Notes: generated by a model from the letters alone, not told the origin. Positions 25,297 to 34,161 are shown, numbered from the stretch's first letter. The stretch is DNA of 50,817 nucleotides from Bacteroidales bacterium (GCA_017617445.1 JAFZWE010000012.1:1-50817); one strand, 5' to 3'. Numbers and translations: made by a program.

Positions 25297-26379
25297 TTAT
25301 TCTTTGGTTTTGCTGTCGCAATAGTAGCAGCGGATGGGGCCATTGACCGTTTGGCGGAAGAGGTGCGGCACTTTTTCGGCATTGCTGATGCACTTGGCAT
25401 TGGCGCAGAACAGGGTGCTGTCCTCCATGGTTTCGAAATGGATGGGCGTATCGTGTTCGGGGTCGTTCTTCCATTCCAGCAATTTGCAAATCAAAGCCAT
25501 GCGGACAAATTTTCCGTTTTCCACCTGGCGGAAGTAGGCGGCACGCGGGTCGGAGTCCACTTCGGGCAGGATTTCGTTGACACGCGGCAGCGGGTGCAGC
25601 ACGGCCATGTCACGTTTGGCTAATTTCATCTTTTCACGGTCAAGCACGAAGCTGTCTTTCACACGGTCAAATTCGTCTTCATCAAGGAAACGCTCTTTTT
25701 GAACGCGGGTCATGTAGAGCACATCCAGCTGTGACATCACCTCTTCCATGGAGCTAACCTCTTTGTATTCAATGCCGCGGCGTTCGCAAACATCGTGGCG
25801 AATGTATCCGGGCAGACGCAGTTCGTTGGGAGCGATGAGAATCACTTTCACATTGGAACGTGCAGAAAGGGATTTGATGAGGGAGTGAACGGTACGGCCG
25901 AACTTCAAGTCGCCGCAGAAACCGATGGTGAAGTTGTCCAGACGGCCCAGCTCGCGGGTGATGGTGAGCAGGTCGGTGAGGGTCTGTGTCGGGTGGCTGT
26001 GACTGCCGTCGCCGGCGTTGATGATCGGCACTCCCGATACTTTTGAAGCGGCCAGCGGAGCTCCTTCAATGAAGTGGCGCATGGCAATCAGGTCGGCAAA
26101 GCAGCTGACAGTCTTGGCGGTATCCTGCACGGATTCCCCCTTGGCTGTGGAGGAACTGGCGGCTTCGGAAAAGCCTAAAACATTGCCTCCCAGCTCCATC
26201 ATGGCAGCGGTAAAACTCAAACGGGTACGGGTACTCGGTTCGTAAAACAGCGTGGCAAGCTTCTTGCCTTTGCAGTGTTCCGCATACTTCTTGGGATTGG
26301 CGATGATGTCAAGGGCCAACTCAATGATTTCATCGGTTTCGGCAACCGAAATGTCCATGGGATCAATAAGATGTTTCAT
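25297..26379 (-). CDS. pyrB: Aspartate carbamoyltransferase catalytic chain with a PyrI-type zinc tail
   Basis: 360 residues, about 50 longer than a normal catalytic chain. It condenses carbamoyl phosphate and aspartate to N-carbamoylaspartate, the committed step of pyrimidine synthesis. Catalytic motifs: STRTR (49-53), SSSTAKGES (75-83), HPTQ (129-132), [13 protein letters not shown], and [10 protein letters not shown] (261-270). The extra C-terminus (about 322-360) has four cysteines, C325-X4-C330-X20-C351-X2-C354, in [14 protein letters not shown] and IRCYYCDSK. That is the spacing and sequence pattern of the zinc domain of the regulatory chain PyrI (C-X4-C-X23-C-X2-C in E. coli), without PyrI's nucleotide-binding half. 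No separate pyrI is in the window. It is expressed alone, from a promoter 150 bases upstream across a leader with a terminator. Confidence 0.95.
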   Translation of the reverse strand: MKHLIDPMDISVAETDEIIELALDIIANPKKYAEHCKGKKLATLFYEPSTRTRLSFTAAMMELGGNVLGFSEAASSSTAKGESVQDTAKTVSCFADLIAMRHFIEGAPLAASKVSGVPIINAGDGSHSHPTQTLTDLLTITRELGRLDNFTIGFCGDLKFGRTVHSLIKSLSARSNVKVILIAPNELRLPGYIRHDVCERRGIEYKEVSSMEEVMSQLDVLYMTRVQKERFLDEDEFDRVKDSFVLDREKMKLAKRDMAVLHPLPRVNEILPEVDSDPRAAYFRQVENGKFVRMALICKLLEWKNDPEHDTPIHFETMEDSTLFCANAKCISNAEKVPHLFRQTVNGPIRCYYCDSKTKE

Positions 26380-26413
26380 AATATGGTTGTTTTTTTTGTT
26401 GATAATTCCAAAT

Positions 26414-26441
26414 AAAAAAAACGGCTTTCAAATGAAAGCCG
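26414..26441 (-). terminator. Terminator in the pyrB leader (putative attenuator)
   Basis: Perfect 8-bp stem CGGCTTTC/GAAAGCCG (26441-26434 and 26429-26422) with a 4-base loop, followed by eight T residues (26421-26414). It points leftward and lies 35 bases before the pyrB ATG, downstream of a promoter and a short open frame. Confidence 0.85.
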
Positions 26442-26448
26442 CCAATAT

Positions 26449-26526
26449 TCAAAAAATAAAAAATTCAATTTTTTCGCAAGTTTTTGTTGCGGGATGTAAA
26501 ATCAACTCTCTTCTGTCCTTTTTCAT
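26449..26526 (-). CDS. Putative 25-residue leader peptide of pyrB
   Basis: ATG at 26526, TGA at 26451-26449. The product starts MKKDRRELILHP and ends IEFFIF. The last four sense codons, TTT TTT ATT TTT, make a 13-nt U-rich tract in the mRNA, and the stop codon lies 7 bases before the terminator stem, so a ribosome at or near the stop would cover the stem's left arm. This is the arrangement expected for UTP-sensed attenuation as in enterobacterial pyrBI. The peptide itself need have no function. No alternative explanation for the U-rich tract is apparent, but a 25-codon frame can arise by chance. Confidence 0.55.
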   Translation of the reverse strand: MKKDRRELILHPATKTCEKIEFFIF

Positions 26527-26534
26527 AACGGCGG

Positions 26535-26542
26535 CAAAAATA
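26535..26542 (-). promoter_or_regulatory. Promoter -7 box of the pyrB leader
   Basis: Minus-strand TATTTTTG, with predicted transcription start near 26531, only about 5 bases before the leader ATG. No clear -33 TTTG. Between the terminator and pyrB the best alternative is TTTATTTG, one base off the consensus. Confidence 0.55.
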
Positions 26543-26617
26543 CTATTTTTTACGGCTGCCTTTACAGGTAAGAAAAATTTTTTTCAACAAAAAATGCACA
26601 TGTTAATGCGTTGATTC

Positions 26618-27412
26618 TTATTTGATTCCCCAAAACTTAAGGTCGCACTCAGCTTCAACTTCCGCTTCTGCGTCTTGGGGAAGGCCGGGAAATAGGTTCC
26701 GTTGGATGATTTCTTCGACTTGGTCAATGCTTTGGGCGCATTTTTTCAGTGACTGTGTGGCAGGAGTATTCTGCATGATCAGCCCGATGGCGTGGTAGCG
26801 CCCATCCTTGTTTACCAGAAATGCTTTGAAGAAGGCATCGGGCACGCTTACCTTGTGGTCTCCAATGTCTCCATGTTTGTATTCTGAAAAAACAGGTCCG
26901 CAAACCACATAAACTGTCCCGAATTCCTTGGCCAGTCGGCGAGCCATCTTCTCAGTGGCCAGCCAGGATTTGCTGCGGAAACTTTTGTCTTGCGGCGCAA
27001 TATTGGAAAAATAGTAGGTGGCGTCCCACGCTTCTTCGTCCCAATTCATGTCTTCCGGCGGAACTAACTGTCCCTTGATCCATTTGCTTTTTTTGTAGTC
27101 TGCAGCATCCGCCTGCCGCCCTTTGATTTGTGGATCTGAACAGAAATCCGCTTTGCGCTTCTCTTTGCTCCCCAACTTTTCCTGCGTCAGTTCGTAAGCC
27201 ACCCAATTGGGAACCAGTAGGGCGTGGTTATAGGATACTGTAAAACCGGGTTGTCGGAGGATCAACTCTCCAACCTCGTATTCAGGAATCTCTATGGGTT
27301 GTGCGAGTGGAGCCATGGATGTATCCGCCTGTTTTTTGCTTTTGCAACTTGTGCCAAAAACAAGCAGAAAGATGAGGGTGATGATGAGGGGATAATTTGT
27401 TTTTTTTCTCAT
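26618..27412 (-). CDS. DNA/RNA non-specific endonuclease-like lipoprotein, active site degenerate
   Basis: 264 residues. The N-terminus MRKKTNYPLIITLIFLLVFGTSC carries a lipobox (Cys23). The rest follows the beta-beta-alpha-metal nuclease family (NucA/endonuclease G): VSYNHALLVPNWVAYEL, the active-site region KGQLVPPEDM, TYYFSNIAPQ, and the helix WLATEKMARRLAKEFG then VYVVCGPVF. The DRGH motif reads I-K-G-Q, so the general-base histidine is Gln115, and the metal-ligand asparagine position holds Arg146; the helix Glu154 and Arg158 remain. By comparison with NucA (H124, N155, E163, R167, from memory) catalysis should be lost. It may be a binding protein. It is last in a leftward run, 22 bases after the LRR gene. 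Confidence 0.8.
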   Translation of the reverse strand: MRKKTNYPLIITLIFLLVFGTSCKSKKQADTSMAPLAQPIEIPEYEVGELILRQPGFTVSYNHALLVPNWVAYELTQEKLGSKEKRKADFCSDPQIKGRQADAADYKKSKWIKGQLVPPEDMNWDEEAWDATYYFSNIAPQDKSFRSKSWLATEKMARRLAKEFGTVYVVCGPVFSEYKHGDIGDHKVSVPDAFFKAFLVNKDGRYHAIGLIMQNTPATQSLKKCAQSIDQVEEIIQRNLFPGLPQDAEAEVEAECDLKFWGIK

Positions 27413-27434
27413 AATGTTATGGGCAGGGGAGGCT

Positions 27435-28067
27435 TCATTTTCCACGGGTGCTGTGGCAATCACAGGTGGAAGTCACTTCAATTTTGGTGTTTGGAAGCAG
27501 TTGTTCCATTTTTTCAAGTTCCCAGTCTCTTAAATCAATTTGTCTTAAATCTATGGTTTTTAATGTGTTTTCAAGTTCTGATATGCTTTCGGGCAAGGTG
27601 TAAAGAGGATTTTCCCATGCATCGATGTAGGTCAGTTGGTGCAAATGAGAGATGGTTTCCGGGAGTTCTTCAATCAGGTTGCGACTGATGATGAGGGTGC
27701 GCAGATGGGTGAGTTGCCCGATGCTGGCGGGCAGCCGTACGAGATGGTTACCCGATAGATTCAGGTAGGTAAGGTTGGAAAGCGTCCCTATTCGCTGATT
27801 CAATACATTCAGTTTGCATCTGGCTGCAGTCAGTTCTTGCAAGTTATAAAGTTGAAAAATCTCCTCGGGCAGGGAATCCGATTTGATTTTCAATTTCAAG
27901 CGATAGACCTCTCCGGGAACAGCCAGGGCCTCTTCCAAAGAGGTGAACACACGCTTTTGTTGGAGCTCCGCATCAGGAATAGGCTGGGAGGCCACAGACC
28001 ATACGCCTCCCCATAGGAGATGGACTCCGAGGAGTATTAAAAAAATGCGAATGGTCTTTTTTATCAT
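27435..28067 (-). CDS. Leucine-rich repeat protein, exported
   Basis: 210 residues. The signal peptide MIKKTIRIFLILLGVHLLWGGVWSVA is followed by about five leucine-rich repeats of the 23-residue bacterial type (from about 68 to 185): LYNLQELTAARCKLNVL, LSNLTYLNLSGNHLVRLPASI, LTHLRTLIISRNLIEELPETI and LHQLTYIDAWENPLYTLPESI. Such proteins are binding scaffolds, and no partner is indicated. The C-terminus is a short Cys-containing tail (STCDCHST). It sits between the alcohol dehydrogenase (18 bases) and the degenerate nuclease (22 bases), so the three are probably one transcript. Confidence 0.85.
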   Translation of the reverse strand: MIKKTIRIFLILLGVHLLWGGVWSVASQPIPDAELQQKRVFTSLEEALAVPGEVYRLKLKIKSDSLPEEIFQLYNLQELTAARCKLNVLNQRIGTLSNLTYLNLSGNHLVRLPASIGQLTHLRTLIISRNLIEELPETISHLHQLTYIDAWENPLYTLPESISELENTLKTIDLRQIDLRDWELEKMEQLLPNTKIEVTSTCDCHSTRGK

Positions 28068-28085
28068 GTTTTTAATGACAATAAA

Positions 28086-29252
28086 TTACCAACATTCGTG
28101 AAGCACATGGAGAATATCCTCTTCCTGCATGGGATAGTAGCCGCCGCCCGGGATGGTGGAATGGGCAATCAGAGGAAGCATCTCCTCTGTGGCTCCCAAT
28201 TCGCGCAGTGTGGCAGGAATCCCCAGTTCACGGAAAAAGTCCTCCAGCGCTTGGATGCCCTCCAGGGCTGTCTGCTCCTCGCTTTTCCCAGTGTCATCCA
28301 CATGCCAGACATTTTTCGCGAAACGAACGAATTTATGCAGCCCGTGACGGCAAATGTATCGGTAGTAGGCCGGGGAAATGACCGCCAGCCCGATGCCGTG
28401 AGGACAGTCGGTGTAGGCGCCGAGTTGGTGCTCTATCATGTGAACCTCCCAGTCCTGCGTTTTTGACAGTGCCAGAATCTTGTTCAGTCCCATGGTGGCG
28501 CACCACATGATGTTGCTGCGTGCCTCGTAATCCTCCGGATTGACCAGGGCCTTGCGCGACGCATTGATGAGAGACAGCATCACACCCTCTAACAAATAGT
28601 CACTGGTACAGTCGTCATCACCGGAAAAATATTGTTCCATCAGATGGGAGAAGATGTCTGCAATACCACTGACCATCTGTGTTTTGGGAACTGTGTAGGT
28701 GAATTCAGGATTTAAAATGGAGAATTTGGGACAGAGGTCAGGGAAGGGGAATACCCTGCCAACTTTCAGCTTCTTCTCCTCGTTGGTGATCACGGAACCG
28801 GTGTTCATTTCTGACGCGGTTCCAGTCATGGTAAGGACGGATGCCACCGGAACCACCTTGTTTTCAATAGGTCCTTGCTCCATCCAGTAATGCTGCCACG
28901 GATCACCCTCGTAGTATGCTGAAGCGGCAATGGCTTTGGAACAGTCAATGACACTGCCTCCTCCTACTGCCAGAATGAGGTCAATATGGTTTTCGCGCAC
29001 CAATCGGCCACCCTCCAATACCTGTGTGTAACGCGGGTTGGAGTTGATGCCGGCCAACTCTGTCACTTTTTTGCCTGTCTCGCGAAGGATGGCGCAGATT
29101 TGATCATAGATACCTGTTTTTTTGATGGAGTTTTTGCCATAAACCAGCAGAATGTTGGCTCCATAGCGCTGAAGTTCCTCTGTCAGGTGGCTCATGGATT
29201 TTTTCCCGAAATAAATGGTGGTGGGGTTACAATAGGTGAAATCGTAAATCAT
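28086..29252 (-). CDS. Iron-containing alcohol dehydrogenase (butanol dehydrogenase-like)
   Basis: 388 residues of the YqhD/BdhA branch. The N-terminal nucleotide domain has the GGGSVID motif in LILAVGGGSVIDCSKAIA and TMTGTASEMNTGSVI. The metal-binding helices are DIFSHLMEQYF and the histidine pair in WEVHMIEHQLGAYTDCPHGIGLAV. These enzymes reduce aldehydes to alcohols with NADPH in the cytosol, often detoxifying lipid- or sugar-derived aldehydes; the substrate is not known here. It follows murB by 18 bases in a leftward gene run. Confidence 0.92.
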   Translation of the reverse strand: MIYDFTYCNPTTIYFGKKSMSHLTEELQRYGANILLVYGKNSIKKTGIYDQICAILRETGKKVTELAGINSNPRYTQVLEGGRLVRENHIDLILAVGGGSVIDCSKAIAASAYYEGDPWQHYWMEQGPIENKVVPVASVLTMTGTASEMNTGSVITNEEKKLKVGRVFPFPDLCPKFSILNPEFTYTVPKTQMVSGIADIFSHLMEQYFSGDDDCTSDYLLEGVMLSLINASRKALVNPEDYEARSNIMWCATMGLNKILALSKTQDWEVHMIEHQLGAYTDCPHGIGLAVISPAYYRYICRHGLHKFVRFAKNVWHVDDTGKSEEQTALEGIQALEDFFRELGIPATLRELGATEEMLPLIAHSTIPGGGYYPMQEEDILHVLHECW

Positions 29253-29270
29253 GGTTTTCTTTTTATTACA

Positions 29271-30281
29271 TTATAAAATATTGACTTCAGCCTCCAAGCG
29301 GATGCCGAATTTTTCTTGGATTTTCTGTTGTACTTTTTGGTAGAATTCAAGAACCTCCTTACCGGTGGCCTTTCCGTAGTTGACAATCACAAGGGCCTGC
29401 TTGGGATAGATTCCAACGTTACCCTCCCGCCAGCCTTTGATGCCGGCCAACTCAATCAGCTGGCCAGCTGCCAGTTTTACACAGCTGTCGCCTGCAGGAT
29501 AAGAAACCAATTGGGGATAATCTTTTTCAATCTCCTCTTTTACAGAAAGGCGAACCACAGGGTTCTTGAAAAAACTTCCCGCACATCCCAGTTCTTGCAG
29601 GTCGGGCAGTTTGTTCTTCCGAATGGAACGGACTGTCGCTGCCACATTTTCAAGTGTCAGTGCGATTCCTGTTTGTTCCAATGAATCTCTCAATCCACTG
29701 TAAGTCAGTGTAAAATGCTCCTTTTTGGAGAGCTTGAACCGTACACGAGTGATGATAATGTCGTTTTTTAGCTCTTTTTTGAAAATGGAATCCCTGTATC
29801 CAAAGTGACATGCTTCATTGGCGAGCTCGAAAGGGTGGCGTGAGGAAATGCGCCATCCGAACACGCGGTCAATAACATCTTTCACTTCAACGCCGTATGC
29901 ACCAATATTTTGCACAGGACAACTGCCTACTTTCCCAGGGATACTCACCAGATTTTCCACTCCGTAATAATGCTTGCCGATGCAATAATCTACCCATTCA
30001 TCCCAATTTGTACCAGCAGCCACATCTATCCAGATATTTTCACTGTCTTCACGATGGATATGTATTCCCTTTGTGCACATTTGTAGCACAGTCCCGGAAA
30101 AGGGCTGGGTGAAAAGCACATTACTCCCTTCTCCAATAACGAAGTGCCCTCCATCCAACTGACCGCACGCCAACAACTGCGGAATTTCGTCTTCATCCTC
30201 CACCTGGATCAGTCGTTCGCAAGAGGCAGATATATGGAAAGTGTTATATTCTTTAAGTTCTTTATTATTAAATATTTTCAT
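29271..30281 (-). CDS. murB: UDP-N-acetylenolpyruvoylglucosamine reductase
   Basis: 336 residues. FAD enzyme that reduces UDP-GlcNAc-enolpyruvate to UDP-MurNAc with NADPH, the second committed step of peptidoglycan synthesis. FAD-binding motifs FVIGEGSNVLF and SIPGKVGSCPVQNIGAYGVEV, the substrate loop GYRDSIFK, the proton donor in CAGSFFKNPVV, and the C-terminal glutamate in EAEVNIL are all visible, giving a type I MurB. It sits between lnt (20 bases) and the alcohol dehydrogenase. Confidence 0.95.
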   Translation of the reverse strand: MKIFNNKELKEYNTFHISASCERLIQVEDEDEIPQLLACGQLDGGHFVIGEGSNVLFTQPFSGTVLQMCTKGIHIHREDSENIWIDVAAGTNWDEWVDYCIGKHYYGVENLVSIPGKVGSCPVQNIGAYGVEVKDVIDRVFGWRISSRHPFELANEACHFGYRDSIFKKELKNDIIITRVRFKLSKKEHFTLTYSGLRDSLEQTGIALTLENVAATVRSIRKNKLPDLQELGCAGSFFKNPVVRLSVKEEIEKDYPQLVSYPAGDSCVKLAAGQLIELAGIKGWREGNVGIYPKQALVIVNYGKATGKEVLEFYQKVQQKIQEKFGIRLEAEVNIL

Positions 30282-30301
30282 TTGTTTAATAAAGTATGGT
30301 T

Positions 30302-31960
30302 TTAGATGTTTTCCAGAGTATTTTTCCTTTTTGTTTGTACTTTTCTTCGGACACGCAGGGAGAGGGCGAGAAGCACGGTGGCAAGTGCAATAAACAAGCA
30401 GATGCGGGCGATGTAGTCTCCGTATCGGGTATAGAAGGTGAGGGTGTTGTTGGGAGTTAGGGTTTGGCGGATGGCGGTGCGTGTTTCATAGGCCGTACTC
30501 TGGTGAACATCGCCTCGTTCGTCAATAAAGGCGGATGTGCCGGTGTTGGCGGCGCGCAGGATGCTTCGGCGAGTCTCCACGGCACGCAGTTTGGAAAGCA
30601 GGAAGTGTTGTTTGTACCCGGGAGTATTGCCCCACCAGGCATCGTTGGTGATGACGGCCATCAGCTGTGCACCGTTGCGCACGAACTCACCGAAATGCTC
30701 GCCGTATGCCGATTCATAGCAGATGGGAACCCCCACCTTCACGCGGGATCCCTCCATCTCAAAAACACGTTGCACGCTGTCGCGTCCCAGTGAACCGCTG
30801 GTGCCTCCCAAATCAATGGCTGCCTTTTCCAGAAAACCAAAGATTTGTGGATAGGGCATTTTCTCCACGCCGGGCACCAATTTGCTTTTGAAATAGGTGC
30901 CAACAACCCCCTTGCGATTGTAGCAGATGGAGGTGTTGTAAAAGTCCATGTAATGGCCGTTGCCCGTTTCCCTCGCGGTTTCAGTCGCCTTGTGGTCGTA
31001 AAACTTCACAGTGGACATTCCTGTGATGATGTTGAGTTGGGGATAGGTGGCCAATGTGCTGTCAAACAGATCGAAAAAGTTGTAGTTTTCGTTGAGTGAG
31101 TTTCCGTGATCGTAAAGTCCATCGTAGCTGATAGAATGTGGGATGGCAGATTCCGGACATACGATTATGCTGGTTTTTGGCGTGAGCAAACTGTCTGAAA
31201 CTGACAGAATGCGTTGGGCCAATTCCCGATTGGAGAGAAAGTATTCTTCTTCCCAAGGATCCGTATTTGGTTGTGCAATAATTATTTCCAAATCTTTTTT
31301 AGGGTCTTGGTTGAAGTGCGGATAGGTATGATAATGTACCAGTGAGCCGACGGCGGGCAGGATGATCCAGAGTAGCAATGCACTGCCTGTACGAAGGGTT
31401 TTGCGCTGGTTGCCACGCAAGTTTTTCAGCAGCTGTGCCCCAATCAGGTTGGCTACCAGTATCCAAACGGTGCCGCCAAATCCTCCGGTGAATTCGTACC
31501 ATTGCACATATTCGGTGCAGGAGGAGAAGATGTTGCCCAGATTGAGCCATGGCCAAGTCAGATCCCAGTGGAGATGCAGGAATTCCCACGAGCACCAGAA
31601 GGAGACCAGCGCAGCGGCTTCGGCCATCATGGACAGGCCCAGACTGCGGAAACGCTGCCAGCAGCCAAACACCAACGACATGAACAGGGAATTGAGCACC
31701 ACCATGGCAATGGCACCTTCAGGAGTGCTGTTCCATACCCACCAGGTGGTGGAAGCATTCCAAATGAAAAAACTCAAATAGGAAAATAGAACCCCGTTCC
31801 AAAAGGGCGACCGCACTTTTTTCTCAACCAGATCCTGGCTGACCATAAGCAGCGGGATGAAGGCAAAAAAACTGAGGAATGCAAAACCGTGCGGGGGCCA
31901 TGACATCCAGAGCATTGCCCCTGTTAAAATGCTGAGCAGGAATTGCGTCGTTTTCTTCAT
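30302..31960 (-). CDS. lnt: Apolipoprotein N-acyltransferase
   Basis: 552 residues. Integral inner-membrane enzyme that transfers a third acyl chain to the amino group of lipoproteins. There are about six transmembrane helices in the first 200 residues (LLSILTGAMLWMSW, LSFFAFIPLLMV and so on), then a nitrilase-like periplasmic domain with the catalytic triad motifs ICPESAIPH (E), FKSKLVPGVEKMPYP (K) and VGVPICYESAYGE (C), and a last helix before a basic tail (RVRRKVQTKRKN). Bacteroidota lipoproteins are often reported as diacylated, so the presence of a full Lnt is worth noting. It lies 31 bases after lptB. Confidence 0.93.
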   Translation of the reverse strand: MKKTTQFLLSILTGAMLWMSWPPHGFAFLSFFAFIPLLMVSQDLVEKKVRSPFWNGVLFSYLSFFIWNASTTWWVWNSTPEGAIAMVVLNSLFMSLVFGCWQRFRSLGLSMMAEAAALVSFWCSWEFLHLHWDLTWPWLNLGNIFSSCTEYVQWYEFTGGFGGTVWILVANLIGAQLLKNLRGNQRKTLRTGSALLLWIILPAVGSLVHYHTYPHFNQDPKKDLEIIIAQPNTDPWEEEYFLSNRELAQRILSVSDSLLTPKTSIIVCPESAIPHSISYDGLYDHGNSLNENYNFFDLFDSTLATYPQLNIITGMSTVKFYDHKATETARETGNGHYMDFYNTSICYNRKGVVGTYFKSKLVPGVEKMPYPQIFGFLEKAAIDLGGTSGSLGRDSVQRVFEMEGSRVKVGVPICYESAYGEHFGEFVRNGAQLMAVITNDAWWGNTPGYKQHFLLSKLRAVETRRSILRAANTGTSAFIDERGDVHQSTAYETRTAIRQTLTPNNTLTFYTRYGDYIARICLFIALATVLLALSLRVRRKVQTKRKNTLENI

Positions 31961-31991
31961 TGATTTCGGATTTTAATGGATGGGGGATCTC

Positions 31992-32735
31992 TCAGGTAGT
32001 GCGGAGTTCAAAATTCTTACCCAAGTAAACTTTCCTGACGAATTCGTCATCTGCAAGCTCTTTGGCTGTGCCAGTCCGCAACACATTCCCTTCATGCAAA
32101 ATATAGGCACGGTCGGTGATGGCCAGCGTTTCATGTACATTGTGGTCTGTGATGAGGATGCCGATATTCTTGGTTTTCAATTTCCTGACAATTTCCTGAA
32201 TATCTTCAACCGCAATGGGATCCACCCCGGCGAAAGGTTCATCCAACAGGATGAATTTGGGATCGGAGGCCAGACATCGTGCAATTTCTGTGCGGCGACG
32301 TTCCCCACCGGAAAGGTTCTTGCCCAGATTTTTGCGCACCTTGTGCAAGTTGAACTCAGAAAGCAGGCTTTCCAGCTTTTCTTTCTGTTCGGCACGGGTA
32401 CGGTTGCTAAACTGCAGGATGGAGCGGATATTGCGCTCCACGGTCATGTCGCGGAATACAGAAGCTTCTTGCGGCAGGTAGGAGATGCCCAGCTGTGCTC
32501 TGCGGTACATCGGCATAGTGGTGATGTCATTGTCATCCAGGAATATCTTGCCTGACAAGGGGCGGATCATGCCGACAATCATGTAAAAAGAGGTGGTCTT
32601 GCCCGCACCATTCGGTCCGAGCAGCCCTACGATTTCTCCCTGTTCCACCTTGATGGAAGCCTCGTTGACTACCGTACGGGATTTGTACTTCTTGACCAAC
32701 TTCTCGGTCCTGATAATGTGTTGGTTTTCTTCCAT
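31992..32735 (-). CDS. lptB: LPS export ABC transporter ATPase
   Basis: 247 residues. ATPase that powers the LptFG complex to move lipopolysaccharide to the outer membrane. Walker [10 protein letters not shown]-loop LPQEASVF, signature [15 protein letters not shown], Walker [16 protein letters not shown] and the H-loop TDHNVHETL are all intact. It is 2 bases after the SRPBCC gene and precedes lnt, making this segment rich in envelope genes. Confidence 0.95.
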   Translation of the reverse strand: MEENQHIIRTEKLVKKYKSRTVVNEASIKVEQGEIVGLLGPNGAGKTTSFYMIVGMIRPLSGKIFLDDNDITTMPMYRRAQLGISYLPQEASVFRDMTVERNIRSILQFSNRTRAEQKEKLESLLSEFNLHKVRKNLGKNLSGGERRRTEIARCLASDPKFILLDEPFAGVDPIAVEDIQEIVRKLKTKNIGILITDHNVHETLAITDRAYILHEGNVLRTGTAKELADDEFVRKVYLGKNFELRTT

Positions 32736-32737
32736 TG

Positions 32738-33142
32738 CTATTGTTTTTCAGCAGCTTCTTTGATTTTTCCAATGATGGTATCGGCCACTTTTTGCATCGG
32801 TCCCTTCACCATGCCAGCCAGAAATATCGGGATACCAGCTTCAACGGACATCTGCAAGGTGCAGCCAGTTCCGTTCCCATTGATGTCAAAACGACATCCC
32901 ATGGGAATTCCCTTATCGTTGGTGATGCTGTAGCAGATCTTGCTGTATTTCAACGCCTCTGCCAACTCCAACCGGAAAGAGGCCACTCCGTTGACATCAA
33001 AAGAACAGTAATTATCACCTGTTTGCAAGTTCTGTACCTGTTGCGGGGGGATGTGTTGCCCCAGTTGACGGCAATCACTCAGCAGTCCGAATACTTTCTC
33101 ATCGGTGGACTGAATGTTTTCAACACGACTTTCTATGGTCAT
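32738..33142 (-). CDS. SRPBCC-fold protein
   Basis: 134 residues. The pattern [31 protein letters not shown] at the start and a helix [25 protein letters not shown] at the end fit a SRPBCC (START-like) lipid- or ligand-binding fold. The Bacteroidota homologues sit in the same place between holA and lptB and are uncharacterised. It ends 2 bases before lptB, suggesting co-translation. The ligand is unknown. Confidence 0.7.
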   Translation of the reverse strand: MTIESRVENIQSTDEKVFGLLSDCRQLGQHIPPQQVQNLQTGDNYCSFDVNGVASFRLELAEALKYSKICYSITNDKGIPMGCRFDINGNGTGCTLQMSVEAGIPIFLAGMVKGPMQKVADTIIGKIKEAAEKQ

Positions 33143-33159
33143 TTGTTCAATATTAATTT

Positions 33160-34161
33160 TTAGTGTAAAATTCTATATACTAATTCTTTGTACAGCTCTT
33201 CTCCGTCGGCGGCATTGTCTATTCCCTTGCAACGGGCGTCAATATTGCGAAGGGTGCCGATGATTTTGATGAGTATCGGCAGGGAGTATCCCATGGCAAT
33301 GCGGGCCTCGCGGGCCAGTTGCTTTTCCGATTTTTGGTATCCAAAAACGGTTTTCATCTCCTCAATATTTTTTTGGGGTAGCAAATGGTATTCTATCAGT
33401 GAGTTGTAGTATTTGTACAAGCTGGCTACAGCCACAAGCACAGGATTGGCATTGAGGTTTTGGCTGAAGGCATGTACGATTTTGTACGCCTTGGCTTCAT
33501 CGCGGGCCACCAAAGCCTCCCGGAGTTCAAATACGTTGTATTGCTTGTTGATGCCGATGAATTTTTCAATGATGTCGGCCGTAATCTCCTGCCCCACAGG
33601 GATGATGAGCTCCAATTTGGAGAATTCGTTGTCAATGCGGGAGAGGTCGTTGCCGATGTGTTCTGAAATCAGTTCGGCAGAAGCGGGCTGGATGGTGAAC
33701 CCGTGCTCTTTGGCGCAAGAGGCAACCCAATCCGCCAGTTTGAAATCCTGCACCTTGGAGGAGACAAACAGCACAGCATTTTTTTCCCAGAATTTAAGGA
33801 CACTGTCGGAAGGCTTGGTGTATTTGTAGCAGATGACGAGCAGTGTGCTGGGGGAGGGGTGCTCCGCGTATGCCTTGATGGCATCCATTTTTTGCCACAT
33901 TTGGGCTTCCTTGACGATGACCACCCTTTTGTCAACGCCGAAGGGGAATTCCTTGGCACTGGTGACTACCTCTTCAGCCGTGGTGTCCTTGGCATAGTAA
34001 ACAGCCTGATTGAAGTCCCGGTCGGCTTCTGTCATCATGTTGTTTTCCAAATAATTGGCTATTTTATCAATGTAAAGAGGCTCTTCCCCCGTCAAAAAAT
34101 ATACAGGAGCGTACTCTTTTTTCTGGATTTTCTTGATGATGTCAGCGTAGGTGGTTCTCAT
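33160..34161 (-). CDS. holA: DNA polymerase III delta subunit (clamp loader)
   Basis: 333 residues. The delta subunit opens the sliding clamp for loading onto primed DNA. N-terminal AAA-like domain: VYFLTGEEPLYIDKIANYLE, KEFPFGVDKRVVIVKEAQMW. The collar domain follows (ELRALVARDEA-type helices and LREARIAMGYS). Sequence conservation is low in this family, but the LTGEEP-YID start and length are typical. Its ATG overlaps the tsaD stop (ATGA). Confidence 0.92.
   Translation of the reverse strand: MRTTYADIIKKIQKKEYAPVYFLTGEEPLYIDKIANYLENNMMTEADRDFNQAVYYAKDTTAEEVVTSAKEFPFGVDKRVVIVKEAQMWQKMDAIKAYAEHPSPSTLLVICYKYTKPSDSVLKFWEKNAVLFVSSKVQDFKLADWVASCAKEHGFTIQPASAELISEHIGNDLSRIDNEFSKLELIIPVGQEITADIIEKFIGINKQYNVFELREALVARDEAKAYKIVHAFSQNLNANPVLVAVASLYKYYNSLIEYHLLPQKNIEEMKTVFGYQKSEKQLAREARIAMGYSLPILIKIIGTLRNIDARCKGIDNAADGEELYKELVYRILH

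Noticed and set aside
26414-26441. Hairpin as simple terminator of the nuclease gene
   Set aside because: It is about 180 bp past the nuclease stop and lies downstream of a promoter box and a short frame; the attenuator reading explains more, though both remain possible.
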